From: Palsa-295 sp963785585
GTDB lineage: Bacteria > Acidobacteriota > Terriglobia > Acidiferrales > UBA7541
DNA length: 64,000 nt
Direction: 5' to 3'
Assembly (NCBI GenBank): GCA_963785585.1
Contig: CAWAVW010000004.1
Span: forward strand, 2,046,001 to 2,110,000
Shown here: piece by piece, positions 10,636 through 17,763 of the stretch
How positions within the stretch are numbered: position 1 is the first letter of the stretch
Layout of the letters: every line of letters begins with the position of its first letter
The notes under the pieces: generated by a model
What the model was told of the DNA's origin: nothing
The model's database searches: none
Seen by the model: the letters and a program-made list of their open reading frames with translations, nothing else
Translations under genes and position numbers: made by a program

Positions 10636-11238
10636 TCAGGGTTTTTTGGTGCGAATCAGCGACAGAAATTCGTCGCGGGTCTGCACGTGTTCACGGAAAT
10701 CGCCCAGCATGGCGCTCGTGGTGGTTGTCGAATTCTGCTTTTCCACCCCGCGCATCACCATGCAGAGATGGCGCGCTTCGATGATCACGCCAACGCCGGC
10801 CGGATTCAGCTCTTCCTCGATCGCACCGGCAATCTGGCTGGTAAGGCGCTCCTGGATCTGCAGGCGGCGCGCGAACATATTCACCAGGCGCGCGATCTTG
10901 CTCAATCCCACCACTTTTTTCGTGGGGATGTACGCCACGTGGCAAACTCCAAAAAACGGCAACATGTGGTGCTCGCACAGGCTGTACAGCTCGATGTCTC
11001 GCACCACGACCATCTCGTCGTAGCAGACGCTGAACATCGCGCCGTTGAGCAATTTTTCCGGCGACTGGTCATAACCGCTCGTCAGGAAACGCAGCGCCTT
11101 GGCGAATCGTTCGGGCGTTTTCTGCAGGCCTTCCCGGTTGGGATCTTCGCCGAGTTCGATGAGGATTTGGTGGACGAGTCCGGCGATTTTTTCCACGCGC
11201 GCCGTTTCGGGCGTTGCAATGATTGCAGTTTCTTCCAT
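10636..11238 (-). CDS. folE: GTP cyclohydrolase I
   Basis: 200 residues. FolE converts GTP to 7,8-dihydroneopterin triphosphate, the entry to folate, biopterin and queuosine precursors. Zinc and substrate motifs are present: SLCEHHMLPFFG, AYIPTKKVVGLSK, and the second Cys in HLCMVMRGVEK, followed by TTTSAMLG. It is the last gene of a minus-strand run (glycosyltransferase, two PTPS paralogs, folE) and starts 13 bp after the preceding gene ends, so its product can feed the PTPS enzymes directly. Confidence 0.97.
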   Translation of the reverse strand: MEETAIIATPETARVEKIAGLVHQILIELGEDPNREGLQKTPERFAKALRFLTSGYDQSPEKLLNGAMFSVCYDEMVVVRDIELYSLCEHHMLPFFGVCHVAYIPTKKVVGLSKIARLVNMFARRLQIQERLTSQIAGAIEEELNPAGVGVIIEARHLCMVMRGVEKQNSTTTTSAMLGDFREHVQTRDEFLSLIRTKKP

Positions 11239-11251
11239 GGTGGCGTTGCTC

Positions 11252-11680
11252 CTATCGCGACTCGGAACCGTTCCGGTCGCTGGTCACTTCAAAGCTGTTT
11301 TTGCTGGTTTCGTCGATGCGCACCCGCTCCAGGTGCGCCGCGGGAAACCCTTGCAGCCGGCGAAAAACTTCCCGGCATAGATTTTCGGTGGTCGGCACGA
11401 CGGCGCGGAACACCGGAACCTCTTCGTTCAGGTTTTTGTGGTCGAACGCTTCCACAACCTCGCGATTCACGAAGGGATCGAGGTCGCCGAGATTGGCAAT
11501 CATCCCCGTCGCCGGATCGACCGGGCCCGTAACCGTGACGGAGACGGCGTAGTTGTGCCCGTGGCCGTGCGGGTTATTGCATTTGCCGTAGATTCGGCGA
11601 TTCTCTTCGTCGCTGAGGGCGGGCGCGTGCAAGCGATGCGCCGCCGCAAATTGGTAGCGCCGTGTGAGCGAGATCTTCAC
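11252..11680 (-). CDS. 6-pyruvoyl-tetrahydropterin synthase / QueD family protein (copy 2)
   Basis: 142 residues of the T-fold PTPS family, which acts on dihydroneopterin triphosphate. Zinc ligands are seen as the His of AAAHRLH and the HGHGH cluster of KCNNPHGHGHNY. The Cys four residues before HGHGH is the catalytic Cys of the PTPS-I/QueD type rather than the Glu of the PTPS-III folate-type enzymes. The FDHKNLN and VRIDET motifs complete the active site. The ATG at 11680 overlaps the stop of the upstream paralog by 4 bp, suggesting translational coupling. Whether it makes carboxy-tetrahydropterin for queuosine or pyruvoyl-tetrahydropterin cannot be decided from sequence alone. Confidence 0.9.
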   Translation of the reverse strand: MKISLTRRYQFAAAHRLHAPALSDEENRRIYGKCNNPHGHGHNYAVSVTVTGPVDPATGMIANLGDLDPFVNREVVEAFDHKNLNEEVPVFRAVVPTTENLCREVFRRLQGFPAAHLERVRIDETSKNSFEVTSDRNGSESR

Positions 11681-12117
11681 GAACGATTCCCTTTTGCTTC
11701 GGCAACCGGCGCGTCCGCGGTGACGTCGGCATATAAATCATCCGACTCATACAGCCGGACCCGGTCCAGATGCCCCCTGGTGATGCGCGGTTCGAGCAGC
11801 GTCCAAATCAGTGACGCGACGTTTTCGCATGTGGGAATTTTCCCGGAAAGTTCGGGCACCTCGTAATTGAGGTGCCGGTGGTCCATGCGATCGACTACTT
11901 CCTTCTGCAAGATATCTTTCAATTCTTTCAGGTCGAGAACCATTCCCGTCTGCGGATCGGGTTCGCCGGCGACGGTCACTTCGAGCTTGTAATTGTGGCC
12001 GTGGCCATGCGGATTGTTGCACTTCCCGAAAACGCGCTTGTTCTCATCCGCAGAGAAAGCGGGGTTGTGGTAAATGTGCGACGCTGAAAATTCGACTTTG
12101 CGAGTAATGCGTACCAT
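11677..12117 (-). CDS. 6-pyruvoyl-tetrahydropterin synthase / QueD family protein (copy 1)
   Basis: 146 residues from the ATG at 12117, which follows AAGGACG at good spacing. The open frame continues upstream, but that part overlaps the glycosyltransferase and is not family-like. Motifs match copy 2: FSASHIYH, KCNNPHGHGHNY with the active-site Cys, MDHRHLN, and VRLYESDD. The two copies differ clearly outside these motifs, so they are diverged paralogs rather than a recent duplication. It starts 7 bp after the glycosyltransferase stop. One copy may serve queuosine and the other biopterin-type products, or the two chains may assemble together; both are inferences. Confidence 0.9.
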   Translation of the reverse strand: MVRITRKVEFSASHIYHNPAFSADENKRVFGKCNNPHGHGHNYKLEVTVAGEPDPQTGMVLDLKELKDILQKEVVDRMDHRHLNYEVPELSGKIPTCENVASLIWTLLEPRITRGHLDRVRLYESDDLYADVTADAPVAEAKGNRS

Positions 12118-12124
12118 TTCGTCC

Positions 12125-13177
12125 TTATGGTTTGGCGTACGACGACGGCGTGTTCTGCGCGCTCGTTGCGTACGTCCGGCCCTTCCAGACCACGGTTCCT
12201 CGCGTGTTTTTCCACCAGGAAACGACCAGAGCGGCGGCGTAAAGGCACAGACCGGGAACGTAATATCTGATGTAAGAAACCGGGTAGAGATTCCGGTAAA
12301 GGCTCGCCCCGTAGCGGACCAACCGGAGCGCCAACGCAACGGCAAAATATGCGCCGGCCAGGAACCATCTCGCCGAGCTAGACCTATTCATTACGCTAAC
12401 GTACAGAATCGCCAAAAGGATCTCGGCCCACGGAAATACTTCGCTCAATTCACGGAGGATGGCCGCGGGAGTGCCGCCCATCAACGGGTACAGATTCTTC
12501 GTCCAGCCCTGCCACATGGCTCCGAAACTCCGGTACATGCGAGTGCGCACGGTTCCGAGAGGCGCGGTGAAGTAAATCGAGTAGCCGGCCTTCTTCACGC
12601 GGCGCGCCAGCGCAACATCCTCGAGAATTTCACCGTGAATCGCGGCGTGGCCGCCGGTCTTTTCGTACACGTCGCGGAGAATCAGCAGGAACTGGCCGTT
12701 CGCTGCTGCGTCGGAGGTTTCCGGATCGTTCACGCGCGAAAATGAAAAGCGAGACGACAGGCGCGTGTAAACAAACGGAATCAGCGCGCGCTCGTAGAAC
12801 GAATCCATTTCCTGCTCGGGCGAGTAGGAAACCATCACCGAATCGTGATCGACCGCGTCGGCCAGCGCACGGCGCATCGAACCGGCGTGATGATACGTGT
12901 CGGCGTCGGTGAAGAGCAGCCATTCCCCTTTCGCCGCAGCCGCTCCCGTCGCAACGGCGAAATTCTTGCCGACCCAACCGTCGGGCAAGGCGGCCGTGGA
13001 AAGCACACGAAGTTTGGGGATACTCAGGGCCAAACCCGCCAGGATCGCTTCCGTGCGATCGGTGGATTGGTCGTTCACGACGATCACTTCGCCGCTTTCC
13101 GGTTGGGCCGCTACCGATTCCACGGCGCGCGCAATCGATGCCTCTTCATTCCGCGCCGGGATGATTGCCGATACCAT
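12125..13177 (-). CDS. Membrane glycosyltransferase family 2 (HpnB/CrtQ-like)
   Basis: 350 residues. An N-terminal GT-A domain has VSAIIPARNEEASIARAVES, the nucleotide-sugar Asp of VVNDQSTDRT, LFTDADT (DxD) and an ILEDVALARRV (ED) motif. After about residue 235 there are three or four hydrophobic segments, so the C-terminus is probably in the inner membrane. The layout resembles hopene-associated HpnB and carotenoid CrtQ transferases, but no hopanoid or carotenoid genes are present in the window. It is the first gene of a run with two PTPS genes and folE, separated by only 7 bp. A pterin or lipid acceptor is possible, and the acceptor is unknown. Confidence 0.83.
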   Translation of the reverse strand: MVSAIIPARNEEASIARAVESVAAQPESGEVIVVNDQSTDRTEAILAGLALSIPKLRVLSTAALPDGWVGKNFAVATGAAAAKGEWLLFTDADTYHHAGSMRRALADAVDHDSVMVSYSPEQEMDSFYERALIPFVYTRLSSRFSFSRVNDPETSDAAANGQFLLILRDVYEKTGGHAAIHGEILEDVALARRVKKAGYSIYFTAPLGTVRTRMYRSFGAMWQGWTKNLYPLMGGTPAAILRELSEVFPWAEILLAILYVSVMNRSSSARWFLAGAYFAVALALRLVRYGASLYRNLYPVSYIRYYVPGLCLYAAALVVSWWKNTRGTVVWKGRTYATSAQNTPSSYAKP

Positions 13178-13220
13178 AGGGTCGAAGTTGAGCCGCGCCT
13201 TTTAGAGGAACTCGGCCGCG

Positions 13221-13808
13221 ATGGCACGGGTGGCTGGTCGTATTCCTTCTGCGGATTACGGTATTATAAGGCGCTTGGACATCGGATTGAAACGCAATCT
13301 AGTTACGGGCCTGGTTCTGGCATTCATCGCGGGCCTGCTCTATTTATTCGCGGCACCCGATTACCGGCAAGGCGAAGCGAGCCTGCGGGGGAAGACCGCT
13401 CCTGACTTTGCGCTCACGCTGAACGGTAAACCGGCCCACCTTTCGGACCTTCGCGGGAAAGTTGTACTCGTCAACTTCTGGGCCACGTGGTGCCCGCCGT
13501 GCGTGGAGGAGGCGGCCTCGCTGAATGCGTTGCAGCAGCGGATCGCGGCACTCGGCGGCACCGTGCTGGGCGTGAGCGTGGACGATGATCCCGACGCTTA
13601 CGAGGCCTTTCTGAAGGCGAATGGGCTGAGCTATCCAAACTACCGCGATACGACGAAGCAGATTCCGCTCCAGTTCGGAACGAAGATGTATCCCGACACC
13701 TATGTGATTGATCGCGACGGAAAATTCGTTCGCAAGATTATCGGCGCGCAGGATTGGACGAGCCCGCAAATGATGGAATCGCTTGAGGCCGTTTTGAAGC
13801 AAAAATAA
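13221..13808 (+). CDS. TlpA/ResA-family membrane-anchored thioredoxin
   Basis: 195 residues with one N-terminal membrane segment (LVTGLVLAFIAGLLYLFAA) and a redoxin domain facing outward. The active site is FWATWCPPC, followed by VSVDDDPDAYEAF and the cis-Pro region YPDTYVIDRDG. Such proteins reduce disulfides outside the cytoplasm, for example in cytochrome c maturation. The ATG at 13221 is taken, but TTG codons at 13275 and 13287 would start closer to the membrane segment, so the first ~20 residues are uncertain. It is divergent from the glycosyltransferase and convergent with a MacB-like permease. Confidence 0.88.
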   Translation: MARVAGRIPSADYGIIRRLDIGLKRNLVTGLVLAFIAGLLYLFAAPDYRQGEASLRGKTAPDFALTLNGKPAHLSDLRGKVVLVNFWATWCPPCVEEAASLNALQQRIAALGGTVLGVSVDDDPDAYEAFLKANGLSYPNYRDTTKQIPLQFGTKMYPDTYVIDRDGKFVRKIIGAQDWTSPQMMESLEAVLKQK

Positions 13809-13817
13809 CGCGGGCGG

Positions 13818-15071
13818 TTATTCGTATCGCAACGCGTCCACCGGATCGAGGCGTGAAGCACGCAGCGCCGGCACTAGTCCGCTAAGCACTCCAACCAGCA
13901 CCAACACTCCCACGGAAGCGAGCAGGATCTGCCAGGAAATCTGCATGTGGATGTCCACCTTCCCGGAGGCATCCTCGTAGGCGGGCCCGAGAAACGGAAG
14001 GGTTCCGATCAGCGCGCCAATGCCGAGCGAAACGATTACGCCGACAAGGCCGGCGGAAAGCGTCAGCACCAGAGCTTCGGCGAGAAATTGCTGGCGGATG
14101 TGGCGCCGCCTGGCACCGAGCGCGCGGCGCAGCCCAATCTCGCGGATTCGTTCGTTGACGGTGACGAGCATGATATTCATTACGCCCACGCCGCCAATGC
14201 CGAGCGTCAGCAGGCCGACAAAGAGCAGCAGAAATTCCAGACCGTAGGAAATTCCCTCCATCACCGGGCGGAATTCAGACATGCTGTCCATCAGCAACGC
14301 TCGCTTGTCGGTTGGCGAAAAGTGCTGGCGATCCGCCAGAATCGAGAGCACCTGCTGATTCGCGCGCGCTTCGAATCCGGGAGCGACCGGGGTGATCACC
14401 AAAACGCGGGCTGACTTGGCGTCCCACATATCGCCGGCCGTGGAATACGGAATCCATGCGGATTCGTCGTCGTTGGTAAAGTAGCCGCTGTCGGCAAATT
14501 TTCGATCCATGGTGCCGACCACGGTGAATGCTTCGCCGGAAATGCGCACGGTCTCGCCCACGGCCGGCAGCCCTTGAAATAATTTCTTGCGCAGCAGCGC
14601 GCCGAGGAACACCACCCGACGCCGATTGGTTTCATCTTCCGCGTCCAGCCACCGGCCGTCGCTTGCGACTTCGATGCGCATTTCGCCGTACGCGACGCAA
14701 ACGCCGCGAATGGCGGTATCCACCAGGTTGTCGGCGTGCGAGATTGCGGTGAATTTCACGGTTTCGGGGCAGACCTGCTTCACGAGCGTGGCGCCGGCGC
14801 GAATCGCCTCGATGTCCTCTTTCTCGAGTTTCACCACCTTCCCGGCGCGTTCGCCTCCGGCTTGCTCGCTGGTGGTTCCGGGCCAGCAGATTGTCACGTC
14901 GTGGCCGAAGGCGTCGAACGTCAGCATCAGCACGCGGCGAAATTCCGAGCCGTAGGCGAGCAGCAAGGTGACTGCAACGATTCCCCACACGATTCCGGCC
15001 ATCGTCAGTCCGGTGCGAACCGGCTGACGCCGCAGCGAGGACCAGGATTGTTTGAGGATTTCGGAGAACAC
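13818..15071 (-). CDS. MacB-like ABC transporter permease (FtsX domain), second
   Basis: 417 residues in the MacB arrangement: one N-terminal membrane helix after SWSSLRRQPVRTGLTMAGIV, a large extracytoplasmic domain to about residue 285, then three helices with VGLLTLGIGGVGVMNIMLV and the coupling motif REIGLRRALGARRRHI. Such permeases belong to the type VII ABC family, which drives periplasmic export or signalling rather than transmembrane pumping. It lies 3 bp after the upstream permease, so both are in one operon with the adaptor. No ATP-binding subunit is encoded here. Confidence 0.92.
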   Translation of the reverse strand: MFSEILKQSWSSLRRQPVRTGLTMAGIVWGIVAVTLLLAYGSEFRRVLMLTFDAFGHDVTICWPGTTSEQAGGERAGKVVKLEKEDIEAIRAGATLVKQVCPETVKFTAISHADNLVDTAIRGVCVAYGEMRIEVASDGRWLDAEDETNRRRVVFLGALLRKKLFQGLPAVGETVRISGEAFTVVGTMDRKFADSGYFTNDDESAWIPYSTAGDMWDAKSARVLVITPVAPGFEARANQQVLSILADRQHFSPTDKRALLMDSMSEFRPVMEGISYGLEFLLLFVGLLTLGIGGVGVMNIMLVTVNERIREIGLRRALGARRRHIRQQFLAEALVLTLSAGLVGVIVSLGIGALIGTLPFLGPAYEDASGKVDIHMQISWQILLASVGVLVLVGVLSGLVPALRASRLDPVDALRYE

Positions 15072-15074
15072 GAG

Positions 15075-16331
15075 CTAGCCTCCCGCCTCAAACCGCAACG
15101 CTTCGATGGGATCGACCGCCGCAGCCCGCTGCGCCGGATAGAGGGCCGACAGCACGGCGATCAGGCCCAACAGCACAAACGATAAAACTCCCGATTCCCA
15201 CGTGGGCAAAAGACCGGCGAACACCTGCGGCATCGGAAACAAATCAACAAGCGCACAGAATCCATAACCGATCAGCATTCCGGTTCCGCCGCTTAAAAAC
15301 GCGATGATCAGCGTCTCCACGAAAAATTGTCCGAGGATGGCCCTCTTGGTGGCACCCAGCGCTTTTCGGACGCCGATTTCGCGGGTGCGTTCGCGCACCG
15401 CGACGAGCATCACGTTCATCACGCCCAGGCCGCCCAGAAACAACGTGACGATTCCGATCGCGCCCATGAAATACATCATCCCTTCGACGATCATCCGATT
15501 CGCTTGCGCGTCCTTGATTGTGTCCCACAGGCCGGCGGCTTCCTTGTCGTTGGAATCAAAATGGTGCATCAGCGCAAGCGCCACGCGCACCTGGTGCTCG
15601 CAGGATTCGTGTTCTGCAAGCGACTTTGGGACGACGATGAGCCGGTCAATGGTGTGCGGCGGCGCGGGCGGGCGATTTGGAAAATCGCGAATCATGGCGC
15701 TGTAGGGAATGAAAATCTTGCGGATGTCCTGCCCGTCGTAGCTTGAGTTTTGATTTTTGGCGAGCATCACGCCGACGACGGTGTACGGGATCCCACCCAG
15801 CCACAGCGTCTCGCCGATGGCTTCCCGGCTGGCGAAGAGTTGCTTCTTGGCGTCCGAGCCAAGGAACGCAACGCGGTTCACGTTGGCAACGTCTTCATCG
15901 CTGTAAAATCTGCCTTCCGCGACCGGAATGCTTCGTTGCAAAGCAAATGGCGGCAGCGAGCCAACTACGCTGAGCTTTCCGCTGTTGTAGCGGCTGCGCT
16001 CTTCCACTTCGTTACCGACTTCCGGTAGTACGTATTTACAGGAGGGCGATTGGGCAAGGACTTTTGGATAGTCGTCGTCGAGCCAATGAACTTCCCTGCC
16101 CGCGCGCATTCCTCCGGCCTGCAGGCTGGTGCGCCCCGCAAAGAAAATCATGATGTCTTTGCCGAAGGATTCGCTGTTGCGCTGCAGGCCGACGCTCAAA
16201 CCCTGTGCGGCCGCGACCATCAGGGTGATGGAAATAATTCCCCAGGCGATGCCGAACATGGTGAGGAACGTGCGCAGCTTGTGGGCCCAGAGAGTGCGAA
16301 GCGTATCCTTCAATAAGTCGCCGAAATTCAT
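15075..16331 (-). CDS. MacB-like ABC transporter permease (FtsX domain), first
   Basis: 418 residues with the same plan as its neighbour: DTLRTLWAHKLRTFLTMFGI leading into the first helix, an extracytoplasmic domain, and three C-terminal helices including LFLGGLGVMNVMLVAV and REIGVRKALGATKRAI. It starts 28 bp after the adaptor stop and ends 3 bp before the second permease. Two permeases together could form a heterodimer with an ATPase supplied from another locus. Substrate is unknown; macrolide, lipoprotein or peptide export are family possibilities. Confidence 0.92.
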   Translation of the reverse strand: MNFGDLLKDTLRTLWAHKLRTFLTMFGIAWGIISITLMVAAAQGLSVGLQRNSESFGKDIMIFFAGRTSLQAGGMRAGREVHWLDDDYPKVLAQSPSCKYVLPEVGNEVEERSRYNSGKLSVVGSLPPFALQRSIPVAEGRFYSDEDVANVNRVAFLGSDAKKQLFASREAIGETLWLGGIPYTVVGVMLAKNQNSSYDGQDIRKIFIPYSAMIRDFPNRPPAPPHTIDRLIVVPKSLAEHESCEHQVRVALALMHHFDSNDKEAAGLWDTIKDAQANRMIVEGMMYFMGAIGIVTLFLGGLGVMNVMLVAVRERTREIGVRKALGATKRAILGQFFVETLIIAFLSGGTGMLIGYGFCALVDLFPMPQVFAGLLPTWESGVLSFVLLGLIAVLSALYPAQRAAAVDPIEALRFEAGG

Positions 16332-16359
16332 TGGCCGGTCCCCGCCGCGGTGCGTCCTG

Positions 16360-17583
16360 CTACTGCAGAATTACTTTTTGGCCGTCGTTCAGGCCGGAAA
16401 GAACTTCGGCCTTCACCCCGTTCGATATGCCGAGCTTTACGGCGAGTTTCTTTCGGCCGTCGTCCGCTTTTGCGTCGGGAATCTCGACGAACGAGCTTTT
16501 GTCCTTGTCGAAAATGACGGCGCCTTCGGGAATCAGCAGCACGTTTTTCTTTTCTTCGAGGATGATTTCAGCGTTGGCGCTCATGTTGGCGCGAAGCTCA
16601 CCGCCGGGATTCGCGATGGAGACGCGGACTTCGAAAGTCGTGACGTTGTCTTTCTCAACGCCGAGCGGCGCGATCTTGGTGACCTTGCCCTGGAAGGTTT
16701 TGTCTTTGAACGATTCAACGACGATATGCGCGGGCTGCCCTAGATACACTTTCCCGATATCCGCTTCGTCCACCTTGCCCTTCACATAGACTTCACTGAT
16801 ATCTCCAAGTGTCATCACCAGCGTGGCCTGCGATCCGAGCACGAGAATCGAGCTGACTGCGTCGCCGACTTCCACATCGCGCGACAGAACCACGCCGTCC
16901 ATCGGGCTGGTAATCGTCGAATACTTCAGATTTTCATTGGCATTTTCGAGCGAGGCCCTTGCCTGCGCCACCTGCGCCTTGGCTTTCGCTACCTGCGCTT
17001 TGCTCATCTGCGCGCTTCGCCCCGCGGAGGTCTGCTTGTTCAGCGCCATCTGATAATTTTTCTCGGCATCCTGCATTACGTTTTGCGCGATCAAGCCTTG
17101 CTTGAAAAGATCGTGCGCGCGTTCCATATCTTTCTGTAGGAAGGGAACGTCCGGGCCTTCCGCATCGACGAGATCTTTTTGGTAGGCGGCTTCGGCGGCC
17201 AGTTGGGCGGCCTGCGCCGCTTCGAGATTGGCCTGCGATTCGGCGACGTTGGACTGGAGCTGCTCCTTGTCGAGTTCGGCCAGAACCTGCCCGGCTTTTA
17301 CTCGGTCCCCTGCATCCACCAGCAATTTCTGCACGATTCCGCTGGCTTTGGATTTCACTTCCACTTTGGTAAGCGGCTCGACCTTGCCGGTGGCGACGAC
17401 CGACCGGGCGATATCGCCCTTCGTGGTTGCACTTAGTTTGTCCGGGTCAATGGCGTGGTTGGGGCGCAGCGCGGCTGTGGCGACCACCACGACGGCGAGC
17501 AAGGCGACGGCGAGTCCGGCAACCACAAACCAGCGTTTTTTGCGCCTCCTGCTGTTACCATTCACGATTCCATCGCCGCTCAT
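16360..17583 (-). CDS. Periplasmic adaptor (membrane fusion protein, MacA/HlyD family)
   Basis: 407 residues. After a basic stretch (NSRRRKKRWFVV) there is one membrane helix. A split biotinyl-lipoyl domain (VEVKSKASGIVQKLLVDAGD and later ITSPMDGVVLSRDVEVGD) encloses an Ala/Gln/Lys-rich coiled-coil hairpin at about residues 100-200; beta-barrel domains follow. Adaptors of this type connect an inner-membrane transporter to a TolC-like outer-membrane channel. The ATG at 17583 has AGGTGAG just upstream; ATGs at 17607 and 17631 are less likely. It is first in the operon with two MacB-like permeases and diverges from a copper ATPase gene. Confidence 0.92.
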   Translation of the reverse strand: MSGDGIVNGNSRRRKKRWFVVAGLAVALLAVVVVATAALRPNHAIDPDKLSATTKGDIARSVVATGKVEPLTKVEVKSKASGIVQKLLVDAGDRVKAGQVLAELDKEQLQSNVAESQANLEAAQAAQLAAEAAYQKDLVDAEGPDVPFLQKDMERAHDLFKQGLIAQNVMQDAEKNYQMALNKQTSAGRSAQMSKAQVAKAKAQVAQARASLENANENLKYSTITSPMDGVVLSRDVEVGDAVSSILVLGSQATLVMTLGDISEVYVKGKVDEADIGKVYLGQPAHIVVESFKDKTFQGKVTKIAPLGVEKDNVTTFEVRVSIANPGGELRANMSANAEIILEEKKNVLLIPEGAVIFDKDKSSFVEIPDAKADDGRKKLAVKLGISNGVKAEVLSGLNDGQKVILQ

Positions 17584-17763
17584 CGGCTCACCTCGCAACC
17601 CATTCATCAAACCGGCCGCCGGCAAACGCACGGTCTTCCGCCTATGTGTTGCTATACGCGAAGCGCTTTGGAAATGTTCCGTGCGGTGGCATTCTTACGG
17701 ACGCTTGCGATTTGGCGAAGCGGTGTGAATCGAAACCGGTACGCGGGAGCATCCAAAGATCCA

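Noticed and set aside
12118..12345. 76-residue N-terminal extension of PTPS copy 1
   Set aside because: It overlaps the glycosyltransferase in another frame and lies outside the family; AAGGACG precedes the ATG at 12117.
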